DNA of 64,000 nucleotides, from contig WHVD01000048.1 in assembly GCA_015178975.1 (NCBI GenBank), positions 531,805-595,804 on the forward strand, given 5' to 3'. The notes under the pieces were generated by a model. It saw nothing but the letters and a program-made list of their open reading frames with translations, was not told the origin of the DNA and searched no databases. Made by a program: the position numbers and the translations under genes. Source of the DNA: Hysterangium stoloniferum (lineage: Eukaryota; Basidiomycota; Agaricomycetes; Hysterangiales; Hysterangiaceae). Below, piece by piece: positions 34,055 through 46,559 of the stretch (position 1 is the first letter of the stretch; every line of letters begins with the position of its first letter).

Positions 34055-35156
34055 CTACTTCAAAGTCTCTGACACCCCAAATCCTCCTTCCACTTCAACT
34101 CTCGTATCATCCGCAATCTCCACACTTTCCACCATATCCTGCACTTTATCATCCTCACTTTCTGGCCTCTTTCCTGACTCCCACCTGTTCTCGACACATT
34201 CTGCTGACAGATCATTTGGCTGTTCCCTTGCCTTATCAGAAAACCTCTCAGAAACTGCAATAACGCCAATGCTAACCATTACCTTCTCCAGAAATTCATT
34301 TTGCCTCCAGAAATTCCAGGTCAACGAATGGAAACTTGTTTCCTGGATATCGTTATGGCACTCCAATGCATCCCATATTTTCATAAGTTCCATCCTGATA
34401 AAAACTAACGCATCTATGGTGTCCTTGAGGAGCTCGATGCCCATACTATCTGTATTTGGCACTTCAGTTTCTGCAATCTTGGCCATTCCCAAATGTTCTG
34501 CATTGTCAGTTTTCTGAGCCTTCTCACCTTTCGGAACCCTCTTCACAGCAAGAGTGCACAGAAGTTTGAGAACCGCACAGGGATAGCAAGTTCCACCCCA
34601 TTTTACCTTCTGTTTCCAACATGTCATGTTCTGAATCAAACATTGATAACATGGACTGTCATGGACAACTTCCATCCGTTCCAGAGCTTTGACCTTTTGT
34701 TTCTGTTTTGGGAGTTAATCAACTTCCGACCTTTTACAAAGTCACTTACTTTTGGACTCGAAGGCCCAGCCTCTCCCTCTACCTCCACCTCCACAGCTTT
34801 TCACTGTATCCAATAGTTATCAGATGAAAATACGGAAACTTATTGTGTAGACTTACCTTTCCCTCCCTTATCTCCTTTCTCTTTTCCGCTGCCTCAGACT
34901 CCCACTGCTTTCTCTCTGCCTCTTCCTTCTTCCTCTGAACCTCTGCCATCTTCCACATCCATGCCTCCTTTTCCGCCTTCAGCCACTCCAACTCCTGCTT
35001 TTCTGCCTCTTCAGCCTCCTTCAACTCCCGCATCAATGCCTTTTCCTCCTCCTCTTGTTGTCACTTCATCTCCTCCATCCTTTGTTGTTTTTGTTGTTGA
35101 AGTTCTTCAACCTTCAACATTTTTTGAAGCAGGGTAATTTTGGTGTCTGAATCTTC
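34055..35156 (-). pseudogene. Antisense accessory gene: coiled coil plus Cys cluster, inside the gypsy element
   Basis: Minus-strand exons about 35156-34857, 34803-34750 and 34702-34055 join in phase 0 across introns of 47 bp (34804-34850 plus donor) and 47 bp (34703-34749). The N-terminal half is a charged coiled coil (KQELEWLKAEKEAW, AEVQRKKEEAERKQ). A cysteine cluster follows (CYQCLIQNMTC...GGTCYPCAVLKLLC, C-x2-C-x6-C...C-x2-C-x6-C), a layout seen in many basidiomycete hypothetical proteins. TGA codons interrupt it at 35061-35063 and at the first codon of exon 2. It lies between the chromodomain and the 3' LTR, transcribed against pol. Confidence 0.5.
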
Positions 35157-35380
35157 TGGGGTAGTGATGAACAATGGCTGATGAATCAATATGCAAGTTG
35201 TGGATAAAGAAACAAAATCATTAATTCGAATATTTGGAGGTTTTTATACTCAGAACAGCAGCCGAAACTCTCACCTCCAGAATTGCGTAAATTTCACAAC
35301 ACATAACAATCAGCCGTCCGTCACTTCAAACACTCAGTACCTAATCGCCTCTATGGGACTTTGGCCTAACAGGGGGGTAC

Positions 35381-35900
35381 TGTTACAACCCATTCCCAGA
35401 TGTTTCAATATCCGACTTCTGACCTCTGACTACAGAACATCATAGTTACCGTATCTTCTGCATTCTTCCCTTGTTCCGCATTTGGTAATTTGTGCGTTGA
35501 CAAGTATTCACTCGTTTGTTTATTATATTCCCGTTTCAGAATATTGTCTTCCCAATTTGTCTTGTTGTATTCCCATTTCAGAATACTTCCATTTCCATCT
35601 AATTGTGGTCTTAGTTTGTAGTACAATAATGAGAAGACTTATATATATTAGTTTTCCGTGAAATTGTACTTTACTTTAGATCTGATATCAACTTAGTTTC
35701 TTATTCCCTCTTCCATCTTTCTGTACGCTCGATATTCAGAACTCTTCGGAACTCTGAATATCCATATCTTCCATCATAAGTCTCACCTTTGAAATTAAGG
35801 ACTTTTGAGTGTTTGCATAGAGGCACAGCACATAAGCTGAAGCCAATGTCCTAACCCTATCTGATAGTTCCCGACTTCCTGGTGACTTTCTGATAGTTCC
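35381..35900 (+). repeat. 3' LTR of the gypsy element (right end uncertain)
   Basis: Begins TGTTACAACCC directly after the purine tract ACAGGGGGGTAC. A TATATATTA sequence lies near 35640. The right end falls before the copia RNase H remnant that begins near 35910; without the 5' LTR the exact end and target duplication cannot be set. Confidence 0.5.
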
Positions 35901-35909
35901 GGAATAAGT

Positions 35910-36221
35910 TCCCGACACAGTGTCGTTGTCAACGAAGGGGAGTGAATACATAGCGGCAACACATGTCTCCAAGGAGGCAATCTGGTTGCTCTCCTTGCTG
36001 GGGCAGTTGTCTGGTCCTGATAGATGCACTTACCACCCTCAGGTTTTCCGATAATCATTCGGCAATTGAGCTCACGAAGGATCATCAGTATCACACACGC
36101 ACCAACCATATTGTCATTTGGTTTCATTTTATCGGATGTAGGCGACGGGGGTAAAATCTGCCTTATCTGCTACCCTACCAATGATATGGTTGCTGATTCC
36201 CTCACCAAAAACACAGGATAG
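35910..36221 (+). pseudogene. Ty1/copia RNase H tail
   Basis: Reads TVSLSTKGSEYIAATHVSKE, AIWLLSLLGQL, then in another frame FSDNHSAIELTKDHQYHTRT, NHIVIWFHFI and ICLICYPTNDMVADSLTK: the end of the copia RNase H domain with its DNxSAI and H-x-RT-x-HI motifs. Frameshifts near 36010 and 36140. It is a different copy from the one at 20.5-22.0 kb. Confidence 0.65.
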
Positions 36222-36565
36222 AATACTGGCGGGCATGGGGCCGTTCAGGTCATAGTTTTATAGACGTGTTTGCATTCAAACATAAAAGTCCTTAAGCCAA
36301 ATGTTATGAGCACCCACCGTGGGGATGAATCAGGGTTATAAAAACACTATGAGATCTCACTTGTTCACTGTCAACATCCATGGGCTTCCTGGAAGCCGAC
36401 GGGTCGCCTATGCTTCCTGCCCCGTTACATATCCAGTAGAGTTTCTGAAAACTTCCCCATTTCTAGAGGTGCGACTTTTCGGGCGCAGTATACCCACATG
36501 CCCGATCTGGTCATCCGTCGAAACGTCGTGCAGCCTTACTTCCAATATGAACATGTAGCTGGTTG
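36222..36565. other. Sequence after the copia tail, no gene recognised
   Basis: May include the 3' LTR of the copia remnant (GCATGGGGCCGTTCAGG is purine-rich and suitably placed), but termini were not resolved. Confidence 0.3.
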
Positions 36566-36830
36566 ATTTCCGGGATTGCCGCTTATCAATGAATCCCGGC
36601 TGGTACGCAAGCTAGGACGTGACTTGAAACCGAAGACGGCCAGAGTCCAGGTGAGAAAGATGGAAAGATTTATACAAAAATCATAAATTAAATTTTGATA
36701 GCTACATTTAGCAGCGTTGTTGTTTGGAATGATCAAGGTCATTGAGAAATATCTTCCGTTGAAAATGACAAAATCGTTGCAATGTGTTGGTGTGGACAAA
36801 ATAAAATGTTAAGGAGAAAATAATGATCAT
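36566..36830. repeat. Dispersed repeat, copy 1
   Basis: About 265-280 bp shared with 44830-45115, from ATTGCCGCTTA and AATGAATCCCGGCTG through CATAAATTAAATTTTGATAG to AAATAATGATCAT. In reverse it contains GGTTCAAGTCAC-like sequence (clearest in copy 2), a possible B box, but no partner A box was convincing. Confidence 0.55.
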
Positions 36831-36856
36831 TAGGGGTCTGTTTGCGCCATAGAGGC

Positions 36857-37074
36857 GCAGCATGCCCTCCTGTGGATGCAGAGAGAAGCTGGATTGCCCT
36901 GAATTCTAACGCTCAAGAACTGTGAAGTTGGCGCGTTATGTAATAACAAAGTATACCTCGTGGCCATGTGTGCTTTTTGCATTAAACGAGCTGATGAAGT
37001 GTGAGAACTAATGTATCCTGGAGTTTGTAATGGATGAAGGAAGGTGAGTGGCCTTGGACCTTGTTTAAAGGGAA
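36857..37074 (+). promoter_or_regulatory. 5' flank of copy F
   Basis: Same block order as in front of copy G (GAGAAGCTGGATTGCCCTG, CTCAAGAACTGTGAAGTTGG, GGATGAAGGAAGGTGAGTGG). It is cut just after CGCTGTGTATCC and joined to the second cassette exon, removing exon 1 and its ATG. Confidence 0.5.
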
Positions 37075-40000
37075 GTGACGAAGCGCTGTGTATCCAGCTC
37101 GGATCAACGGGCTCAGATCATTAAGACGGGAATGAGAGAGATATTCCGGACAAAGCTTCGAGAGCGTTGGAGCTGTACCGAACTAGGGCACGATCTATGT
37201 TACCAGGCCCCCGATGACGACCAGCACATCCCACTATTTGCAAACTATGTAGAGGTTTGGGTTGACGAGTTGGTGAGTGAGATATAATGCTATTATCACC
37301 TAATTTATATCACATCCTGCGCGCTTCAGTGCCAAGGAGAAACGAGCTACCATGACCCACCAATTGTTGTTCAGATGTCAGGGCGGCCCACCAACACAAA
37401 ATCCAACCACCGAGAAGGCATTAAGGGGGATATCCCAGATGATCACCAGCATATGCCACTGTCCACAAACGGTGCAGAGGTCCGGGTTGACGAGATGGTG
37501 AGTAAAGTATCATGCTATTATCACGTAATTTGTATCACATCCTGGGCGTTGCAGTGCCAAGGAGAAACGACTTACCATGACCCATTGACCGCCGTCAAGA
37601 TGTCGGAGAGGTGCACCAACGCCACACCCAACCTCCGAGAAGACGTTGAGGAACTACCATCTTTGGGATAAAGTTATCGGGTCCCCGATGACGACCGGGA
37701 CATACTGTCCGAAACCCCACGTAGAGGTTTTGGCTGACGAGTTTAAACTCGTAAGTAAAGTATAATGCCATTATCATCTAATTCTTATTACATCCTACCC
37801 GTTTCAGTGTCAAGAAAAAAACAACTGCCGTGACCCACCGACCGTTGTTACGATGCCCGGGAGGTCTACCACCACCATATCTAACCTCCGAGAAGCCATT
37901 GATGAGTTACCACCGTTGATTTCCCGAGCTGTACTGGGCCGGGAAGAAAGGGACCAGATCATTGGGACCGGAATGAAAGAGATATTCCGGACGAAACTTC
38001 GAGAACGATGGAGCTGTTACGAAACCGGGCACGATCTATGTTACCGGGGATACGATGGCGATCAGCATATACCACTGTCTCCAAACCATGGAGAGTTTTG
38101 GGTTAACGTGTTGGTGAGTAAAGTATAATGCTATTTTTATGCAATCTGCGTCACATCCTGTGCGTTTCAGTGCGACGGAAATACGAGCTCCCATGGCCTA
38201 CCCACTTTTGGTAAGACATCTTGGAGTTCCATTAACGCCATGTCCAACCTCCGAGACGGTGTTGATGAGCTACCACCCTTGGATTCCCCACATGTATTGA
38301 ACTCAGAACAATGGTATCAAATCATTAACACAGGAATGAGGGAGATTTTCCGGGCGAAACTTCGAGAACGATAGAGCTGCAACGAAACTGGGCACAATGT
38401 ATATTACCAACCCCCGATGACGACCAGCACATATCTATGTAGAAGGTTGAGTTGACAGGGTGTGAGTAATCGAGGATATAGTGCTGTTATCACCTAATCT
38501 TTACCGTCTCCTTCCTGTGTCAGTACCAAGGAGAAACGACGTACCATGACTCATCCACTATGATGCAGGGGAGGTCTCCCAGCACCACATCTAATCTCAG
38601 CCCATATGGCAGTCATGGCAAGTGCTGCGGAATATCGCATGGCACAACTTCCACCATTGACATTAGACCAGGCTATTACCTTGGAGTTGCGATGGAAAGA
38701 ATTGGGATGCGGGACCTCTTCAACGCAAAAGTAGCTGTGTTGACAAAGAAATTGACTATATATGCGCAATTGGTGGATTTCTCATCTCGATACAAGACGC
38801 GCAACAAGTTCCTGCGCAAGTTTGCAACTCTTCCAAGAGTGGGAATACTAATTTAAGAAAGCGTTGATTTGTTGAGGTAGGGATAACTCAGCGGCGTTAA
38901 ACATTGCTCGACCTACTCATGCTTTGGTAGACCCACATACCCGCTTCAAATTCGAGAACAAGCATCGAGAACTTTAGGGAACTTTTGGTTGTGTTATAAT
39001 GAAACACAGCTAACGAAAAATCGTGACACTATGGCCTTGAAGCTTATAGCATCATTAGGTCGCGCCTTCAAAAGTTGCCCTGGCGTCCAATGGTGGGATA
39101 GCGATACATCAACTGCCATTAAATCGGTACTCTATGGTTCCCTGATAAAATCACCTCTTCCCGCCAACTTGGATGAGGTTTCATTTACCTTTATCGTAGA
39201 AATTGCCCGCTACTTATCGGACCCTGATAACCAACATCCCCTCCTCATTGGTGTCCTTCTGGACATCATCGAAAACGTATGGCATGTGCGTCAGCTGTCT
39301 TTGAAAGAGCTTATTGCCATTAGAGCCTACTGTAAGACCTGCTTGAATCGACGCGGACATTTTGACCACAGATTACATCGGCTTTTCATGCAGTGCGTTT
39401 CCCAGGATGAGACATTGGCTCAAAGCACTAAGATTGCTGTATCTTTTTTTCGAAATTGGACCAGCCCATTACTTTGGACTCAAGCTGAACGTGGTTCGGA
39501 GGAAGGTCCTCTCCAACGCAAAAAAAGCTGCGTTGATGGCAAGGTTGACTATGTACGGGCGGATGGTGGATTTCTCATCTCGAGGCAAGACGCTTAACAG
39601 GTTCCTGCGCAAGTCTGCAACCCTTTTAAGATGGGAACAGTAATTCAAGATAGCATTGAGTTGTTGAGGTAAGGATAACTCGGCGGTGTCAAGCTTTAGG
39701 ATCCACTCGACCTACTCATGCTTTGTAGCCCCACATACCCGCTTCAAATTCGAGAACAAGCGTCGGGAATTTTAAGGGGCTTCTGGTTGTTTTATGATAA
39801 AATACAGATCACGAACAATCGTGACACTATGGCCTTGAAGCTTATAGCATCATTGGGTCGCGCCTTCATATGTTGCCTGGCGTTCAATGGGGGGATACGA
39901 ATACATCAGCCGTCATTACGTCGCTACTCTATAATTCCCTCATAAAATCACCGCTTCACACCAACTTGGATGAGATTTCCTCTGCATTTGTCTTGGGAAT

Positions 40001-42349
40001 TTCCCGCTACTTATCGGACCCTGATAACCAACATCCCCTCCTCATTGATGCCCTTGCCGAACCACATCCAATCTCGGCCCATATCGCAGTCATGATGTGG
40101 ACTTGGGAATGTTCACACGGTCTGACACAATGTCTAGCATTGAGATTAGACCAGGCTATTACTCTCGATTGTCATTGGAAAGGGTTGGGATGCAAGTCCT
40201 CTTCAACGCCAAAACAGCTGGGTTGATGGCAAAATTGTCTATGTATGGGCGAATGGTGGACTTTTCATCTCGAGGCAAGACGCTTAACAGGTTCCTGCAC
40301 AAGTCTGCAACTCTTCCAAGATGGGGAATAGTAATTCAAGAAAGCATTGATTTGTTGAGGTAAGGATAATTCAGCGGCATCAAGCATTGGGATGGACTTG
40401 ACCTACTCACGCTTTGTAGACCCACATACCTGCTTCAAATTCGAGAACAAGCGTCGAGAATTTTAGGGGACTTCTGGTTGTGTTATGATGAAATACAGCT
40501 AATGAACAATCATGACACCACGACCTTGAAGCTTATAGCATCATTGGGTCGTGCCTTCATATGTTGCCCTGGTGCTCAATGGTGGGATACGAATACATCA
40601 ACCCCCATTACGAGTTCACTCTATATTTCCATCGTAAAATCACCCCTTCACAGCAACTTGGATGAGGTTTCATCTGCATTTGTTGTGCACATTTCCCACT
40701 ACTTATCGGACCCTCATAACCAATATCCTCTCCTCATTGGTGCCCTTGTGGATGTCATTGAAAACATATGCCATGTGCATCAGCTGTCTGTAGAAGAGCT
40801 TCTTGCCATCAGAGCCTACTTTACGACCTGGTTGGATGAAGACAAGGTTTTTGGCTACAGATTCCAGCAGTTTTTCATGCATTGTGTTTCACAGGACACA
40901 TGGTTTCTAGACATATCTGGAGAGGTATTGAATTCTGTGCTCAGACATATCAGAATGGATATCCAGACATTGGCTCAAAGCACTAAGATTACAAGATCTT
41001 TGTTCATTAACGTGGAAATGCTGGAGAACTTCCTTGACAACAAGTTGCTATTCATAGTCCATACCAGCCAGCTCATTGTCGTCGGTTCTTTTATGGTTTC
41101 AATCATACGGCATGTCCCTATATTCTTCCACAAATACTGTCGTAATCAACTGAGATATGTTAGGATACATACAGGGCAGGTCTCCGGAGAAACCCACGGA
41201 ATATCCAGTAGGACTTGGCTTCAGCTTAGGCTGCGCCCTCGCTAGATCGTATTGTCCAATTTCAGACAGGCGGATGGGAATCCCGGGGAGTCTGGGCGGG
41301 GGTCGTGGTTGAGAGGTCATAGGTTGGAGGTTGTGGGTTGAGAGGTCGTGAGTGGTGAGAGAGATAGATGCACCGGAGCCCGTGGGCTCTGACTAGTGTG
41401 AGCGGTGTGATTCAAGTAGGAGTTTAGAGCGGAAAATGTATTAGATTACTGGGGGGAATCTAAGCCGATTTTCTGACTGGATTGTATGTACAACATCTGC
41501 CAGTTTAAATAGACCGTGGAGTAAATGTCATACCGAATCCAGTAATAATGAAATGAAATGAGCAAAACATAAAACAGGAATAGTAGACACCAAATTGGTG
41601 TTAGGAACGGGACGGAACGGAGTGGAGTCCGAATAGTGACAAATCATAAACCATAATGGGAAACGGAGTGGAAGCGGAGTCCGAATCGTGACAGGTCATT
41701 TGACTAAAATGGGAATGGGGCTCTGTTAGAGGGATGACGGATATCCTGGGTGGGGTCCGGTGACTAACATGCAGGATGAGGTTGGACATAGACAGAGACG
41801 GAGTCCGGTGGGTTTTCTGGTGACTGAAACACAACGTAATGAAGACGAACGTAGATGAGTCTGATGTACAGAGTCCAGTGGAAATTCCAGTGAACTGATA
41901 ATGGGTGGGTGTAGGGTGTGGGTGCGTATAAGTTAGTGCCCAGAGTCCAGTGGGATTTCCAGTCGTAACAAGATCCTAGAGAATTGCCGATGTCAGGAAA
42001 TTTAAACCCGGACACGTGGATGTTGTAGTCTATTTGGAACATAATAAGAATGACAATCAAGTTCATAGCTAGATCTCCAGATCTGAAATATGTGTGCATC
42101 CAAGTGCGTAAAAAATCCACTATCGACTCTATTTCCCACATTACTCGCAACTGTAAGGCGATTGGCTGGTCGACAGAGGATAGCTGCACAGTGTGGAGAT
42201 GCTCAGACATCATTAAACATGCTCGCCACCTTCTACACTTGATAGCCATGCCATTCACTGGGCCTTTGGAATTATCAAATAGTTGTTGTTTATCGGTGGT
42301 AACTCAGTTTGGATGGGGTATCGTGGACATCGGTGAATTGGGTCACTGA
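37075..42349 (+). pseudogene. Cassette-exon family copy F, mosaic pseudogene
   Basis: Five or more cassettes (37107-37272, 37329-37497, 37555 on, 37808-38113, 38171 on), the third and last carrying stops or deletions. Three successive exon7-exon8 units follow. The first (38523-39420) is cut within exon 8 and fused to exon 7 of the second (39450). The second is cut at ALAE (about 40060) and fused inside exon 7 of the third (40062-40360). The third has an intact terminal exon, about 40422-41157. A solo LTR (41158-41970) sits between that exon and ORF2. ORF2 (ATG 41990) has TAG where Trp is expected (W to stop by G-to-A) near 42025. The first exon with the normal start is missing. Confidence 0.7.
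41158..41970 (+). repeat. Solo LTR, 813 bp (TGTTA...TAACA), TSD AGATA/AGATC
   Basis: Inserted in copy F within CTGAGATACTAG, the spacer between the terminal exon's end and ORF2. The flanks are AGATA (41153-41157) and AGATC (41971-41975), a 5-bp duplication with one change. Related LTR pieces occur at 14445-14641 (plus) and 15517-16110 (minus). It contains many CGGAGTCCGG/AGAGTCCAGTGG words in its right half. Confidence 0.85.
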
Positions 42350-43740
42350 TTGTAAACATTTTCCTGGTGTCTGGTCTTTTTGTAGTAGTCAAAATGCTAG
42401 CTATATACACAAGTGGAGAACAGTAGACTTATTTTAAACTCTTATTGAAGCTGAGATGGTCAGAAACAGAATTGATTTGGGGACAAGTTGGGTTGTAAAA
42501 TGTTGGTAGGATCTGCTGGGGTGCCTGCACACAACCCAAGTGCATATAGGCAGACTGTTTCAGAACATATACATCCAAATACCCATTCCCACAACCAACA
42601 ATACTCACAACTACATATCATAATGACAAACAGATGGAGCCAAGACTGGACACAAAGACCGGCAGTTGAAAGTACCCGTCAGAAGTGCCCCGTCGCCTCC
42701 TCCAAAGAAGACAGAAATTATATCATGCACGGTGTAACAATAATGTACAACACATCTTGCACATCATGCATGCATTCTTCCCCTGCCTACCCGTGACACG
42801 CAATCGACTGGCTCTTTATAGCCTTGAGTCCAGTAGTGAAATACAGGTCAAAAATATCAGGTAAATTTATCACAGGGTGGTGTATGATAGCAATAGGTGT
42901 CATGCTTGAGATGAAGTTAGCTACATGACCAATTTTTTTCCGCTGTGACAGAAAACATGGTCCAATTTTGGCATTGTTGTCAGAGAATCTAAATGACTGA
43001 AGTGGTGCAATTTTGGCTTAGCTGGTAATGGGACTCCTGAGTTTGAATACAGCGGGTGCCTGATTATGTATATCTTCCCACGAGTTTAGGAATTCACCGA
43101 AAATATATTCCAAAGTCCCTGGCGATCTCATAGTTGTTAACTTTATCCAGAGGAAATGGGATTGGAGTTAGCTAAGTTCTTTGTAACTATATCAAGTTGC
43201 TTATCTGTTGGTTTTTTACAAGTTTTTTTGCTTCTTTTACCCTAGTTCCTGAAGGTCCTTCCAGTATAATTGCCCACCTGTAGAATTTTGTGTTGAAACA
43301 GTTGAATAACTCTTGACAAACACCCTGTGAGTGTGAGGGAAGTAAACACTAAATGTATTCAACTGTGAAATAACTACATACCTGTGAGTGTGAGGAAAGT
43401 AAACACTAAGGAGACTTTCCCACACCCACAGTGGAGTATGCTACAGGGTGCTTACCTAAGCACCTACACATCAGTTACCTTACTAGGTAATTCACTCAAT
43501 ACTGCTGGGAAAAATACTACAAATATCAGAAAAATATAGGGAACATCATAGACTATGTGAGAGCTGTATATCATACTCTAACATTTTGGATAGGTTATGT
43601 AGCATTTTAGTTTTGGAGTTAATATCAAGCTTTGTATCCCTCGCTTCACTTACTGGCCTCTCTGATCCCTGGAGGATAGAGATGACAACTGTTCCATGGA
43701 ATTAGTTAACCACAACACATGCCCAAGGGGTAGGAGATGA
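42350..43740 (+). repeat. Conserved 3' flank module of copy F
   Basis: Parallel to the region after copy G. The CAAGTTGCTTAT...TTGGTTTTTTACAAG, GGTCCTTCCA and GTTATGTAGCAT blocks are shared. A solo LTR (43291-43583) splits it. Confidence 0.6.
43291..43583 (+). repeat. Solo LTR (TGTTGAAACAG...CTCTAACA), TSD TTTTG
   Basis: Nearly identical to the LTR at 19844-20131, 293 bp, flanked by TTTTG (43286-43290 and 43584-43588). It interrupts the 3' flank of copy F at a point where copy G's flank is continuous, which confirms the empty site. Confidence 0.88.
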
Positions 43741-44134
43741 AATAACCCCTTGGATTTTATTTTAGATTTATTTGACACATTGTACTTGTTGGAATTTGTG
43801 GTTCAGAACCCTAAGTACCCACATGTATCCATAATAGTCCCTATCCATGTCTGTGACTCTGTCCAACATGTGGTCATCTGAGTTTGGTTACATCTGGTAA
43901 TCAGTCTGTGTCTGTGTCTGAGTGGTGGTCTATTTGTCCACTAGGGTCACTATTATGTGCCCCAATCCCCTGTCTATTCTATCCTTTTAATGGTACTTTA
44001 CCATTTTTTTATTTTTTCAACTGACATGCTCAGTGAATTCTTGACATCCGTGGGATCCTTTATATCATCAGGCACCCAATTCATCTGGCATTTTCAAGTT
44101 CATCCATGCACGTCATAAGCTAACTTGATTAAGC

Positions 44135-44393
44135 TGTTGGAATTGGTGATGAAACCACCTTTTTTTTAGGGGTGGTTCACCCATTTCTTCACTTTTTCAT
44201 AGGAGGATGCTAATTGTGGACCGTGTTTTCTGAGGTTTATGCATGCCAGAACCAGTGTATGCCTAAACTAGCACCCTACCTATCATGTCAGAAGGTGATT
44301 CACTAACTGACACATTGATTGACAAACAAATACTTTTATTACAAGACTATTACCCCCTTGTAGATTGTGTATTACAATACACCTTTTTTAATA
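44135..44393 (+). repeat. Solo LTR (TGTTGGAATTGG...TTTTTAATA), TSD TAAGC/TAAGT
   Basis: 259 bp, same family as 11764-11933. The flanks TAAGC (44130-44134) and TAAGT (44394-44398) differ by one base. Confidence 0.65.
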
Positions 44394-44829
44394 TAAGTGT
44401 CCAAAGATTTTACTCGCACACAGATTGAATCACCCAATGTAAAAGATACAGCTCGTAGGGAAACGTTAAATTGATAGAGACATGTACCATCGTGCGAAAC
44501 CTACAACTGTATGCTGGAGCACTCACAGACAGTAGAGGACACCTTTTAGAAACACCAGTCATGTACGTTGTAAACCGTGTGAAGCCCGTGTTACCATTCT
44601 GAATTTTAGACAAGTTTTTAAGGATCTAATTAAATTTAGTGGAGCGGCGGGTCCCAGTTTGATATATTATTTCTCGTCCATGACATTTCTCGTCCATGAA
44701 TGATGGATACAAATTTTCTCTTAAACATTTGTATTGTATAATTTTCTTCGTTTATGCACCTCAACAAGCCCTCACCAACGCATTCAAGGTTGAAGGGTAA
44801 CCTTATTTCCCTCATATGAATACGTAGCC

Positions 44830-45115
44830 GGTCGAGTCTTGTCATTGCCGCTTACCACGAATGAATCCCGGCTGATACGCGGGGTAGGTGACTTGAACCG
44901 AAGACGCCCCGTGTCCAAGTGAGCGAGCTTCAGGAAAGATGAAAAAAATCATAGAAAAAGTCATAAATTAAATTTTGATAGCTATATTTAGCAGCGTTGT
45001 CGTGTGGAATGATCAAGATCATTGAGTAATATATTCCGTTGAAAATGAGAAAATCGTTGCAATACGGTAGTGTGGACAAAATAAAATGTTAAGGAAAAAA
45101 TAATGATCATCAGGG
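44830..45115. repeat. Dispersed repeat, copy 2
   Basis: Second copy of the repeat at 36566-36830, in the same orientation and diverged by scattered substitutions and small indels. Confidence 0.55.
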
Positions 45116-46555
45116 TAAAAAAAGGAGACAACCGATGACGCTAATTTTTACCTAGTCCATACAAGCTAATCACGAATAGCTCGATTGCGGGGTTGTCTTG
45201 AACATCATCGTCATGATGGGCTGCGTTATTTCAAGCGTGATCCCAAACCTAATATTACTACAGGAGTTCATGAGGCGAATTCGTCGTCACCTTCCCTCGA
45301 AGCTTCCACACTGCTTCCATCTGTTTTCGTATAGGGCTTTAAGTTTTGTATAGTCATAGCTGTACTACTCTTAATTAACTGTACCGACTCTGCGGCAATC
45401 GTTACGAACTTTTCAACTACGCTCTCTGAGTGATCGGAAATTTCCCAAATTTATTCGCCCTGACTTTCTCCACGATCACGGTAACCTTTAAAATTTCCTC
45501 GGTAATGCAAGAAGCTGCAACCTGGTAATGAGCTTCCACTCATTCCACTCATTTTTCATAGTCGTCATCAAGACTCTGGGTCTTCACACTTAATGGATTG
45601 ATCACAGCAAAAGACGCGCCTGAGACCATGATTGCCCGTAATCACTCACAGTATCTCCTTGAACGCGTAAAGCTGGGTCTTGGCAGCCTTCAATCTAAGA
45701 ATAAATTCAGTCGCCAACCCAAAGAAACAAAGGCAACCCCGAGATTCACTCGCGGTGAAGTATACTCTATCAGCCTTGTACAGTAATGTTCTAGCTTGTG
45801 AATGTCCCAATCCCAGCCACCACAACCTGAGGGTGGCTGCCCCACGCAATCACGTAGATCGCTCAGTGTTTAATTTACTTCAGCGGAAAGCTTCCTCAAT
45901 AGCCTTTGTCGGAAATTCAGGACATTTTCCCAATTTGTGGAGCCGGGAGCCTGCCACGGTTCTATACGGTGTTGTCAGAATCAGAGTCGGTGGGGCAACG
46001 AGAAGAAGGGCTTGAGAAGACTGGTTATATAATCCTATTTTTCTGGATATCTTGAGAGTAAAGCAAGGGGACTCCTATCTCAAGGTTTCACCATTTGCAC
46101 TAGATCCATGGTCAAAAGCAGGGCAATGTCACTTGTCAATTAACAGGGCGGCTGAATCACTCTGGGCATGAACTCAGGCACCCAAGGACTCTTATTAGTT
46201 GCAAATACTCTCTAACAGGTTACCTCATCATGAAGTGACAATTTGATAATTGCTCTGCCTGGCGATGCCTGCCTTCGGCAAAAGAGGATATCCTGCGGCG
46301 TAAGAGGCTAATAAGACTTGAAAATATTCTGAATATAGTGTTTAAAGGTGAGCGGGCCTTATTTAAGAAACCTGAGGAAGGATGAAACGCCGTGAATAGT
46401 TTGCAAGTACGGCCCCAATGCTAGGCACGTGTCTGTCATCTTTCTTATAGTCCAGCTTGGCGTCAGGAACCACCAAGCGTTCGGGTAGGGGATTTAATTC
46501 AAGAAGGTGAATAATGGCCGCTTGTTTCAGAAAGAAGAGAGATAAACCGCTACGG
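45116..46555. other. Intergenic before copy G
   Basis: Weakly coding-like minus-strand pieces occur at about 45560-45260 (EILKVTVIVEKV, IQNLKPYTKTDGSSVEASRE) and 45849-45646, but frames break and no domain is recognised. The remainder shows nothing. Confidence 0.3.
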
Positions 46556-46559
46556 ATCC

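Noticed and set aside
36566-36830. Dispersed repeat as a tRNA-derived SINE
   Set aside because: Only a B-box-like stretch was found on the reverse strand; no A box at the right distance.
43100-43260. Separate gene after copy F
   Set aside because: The sequence is the shared 3' flank of the family, also found after copies E and G.
45646-45849. Minus-strand open frame as a gene
   Set aside because: It overlaps an open frame on the other strand, has no recognisable motif, and neighbouring frames break.
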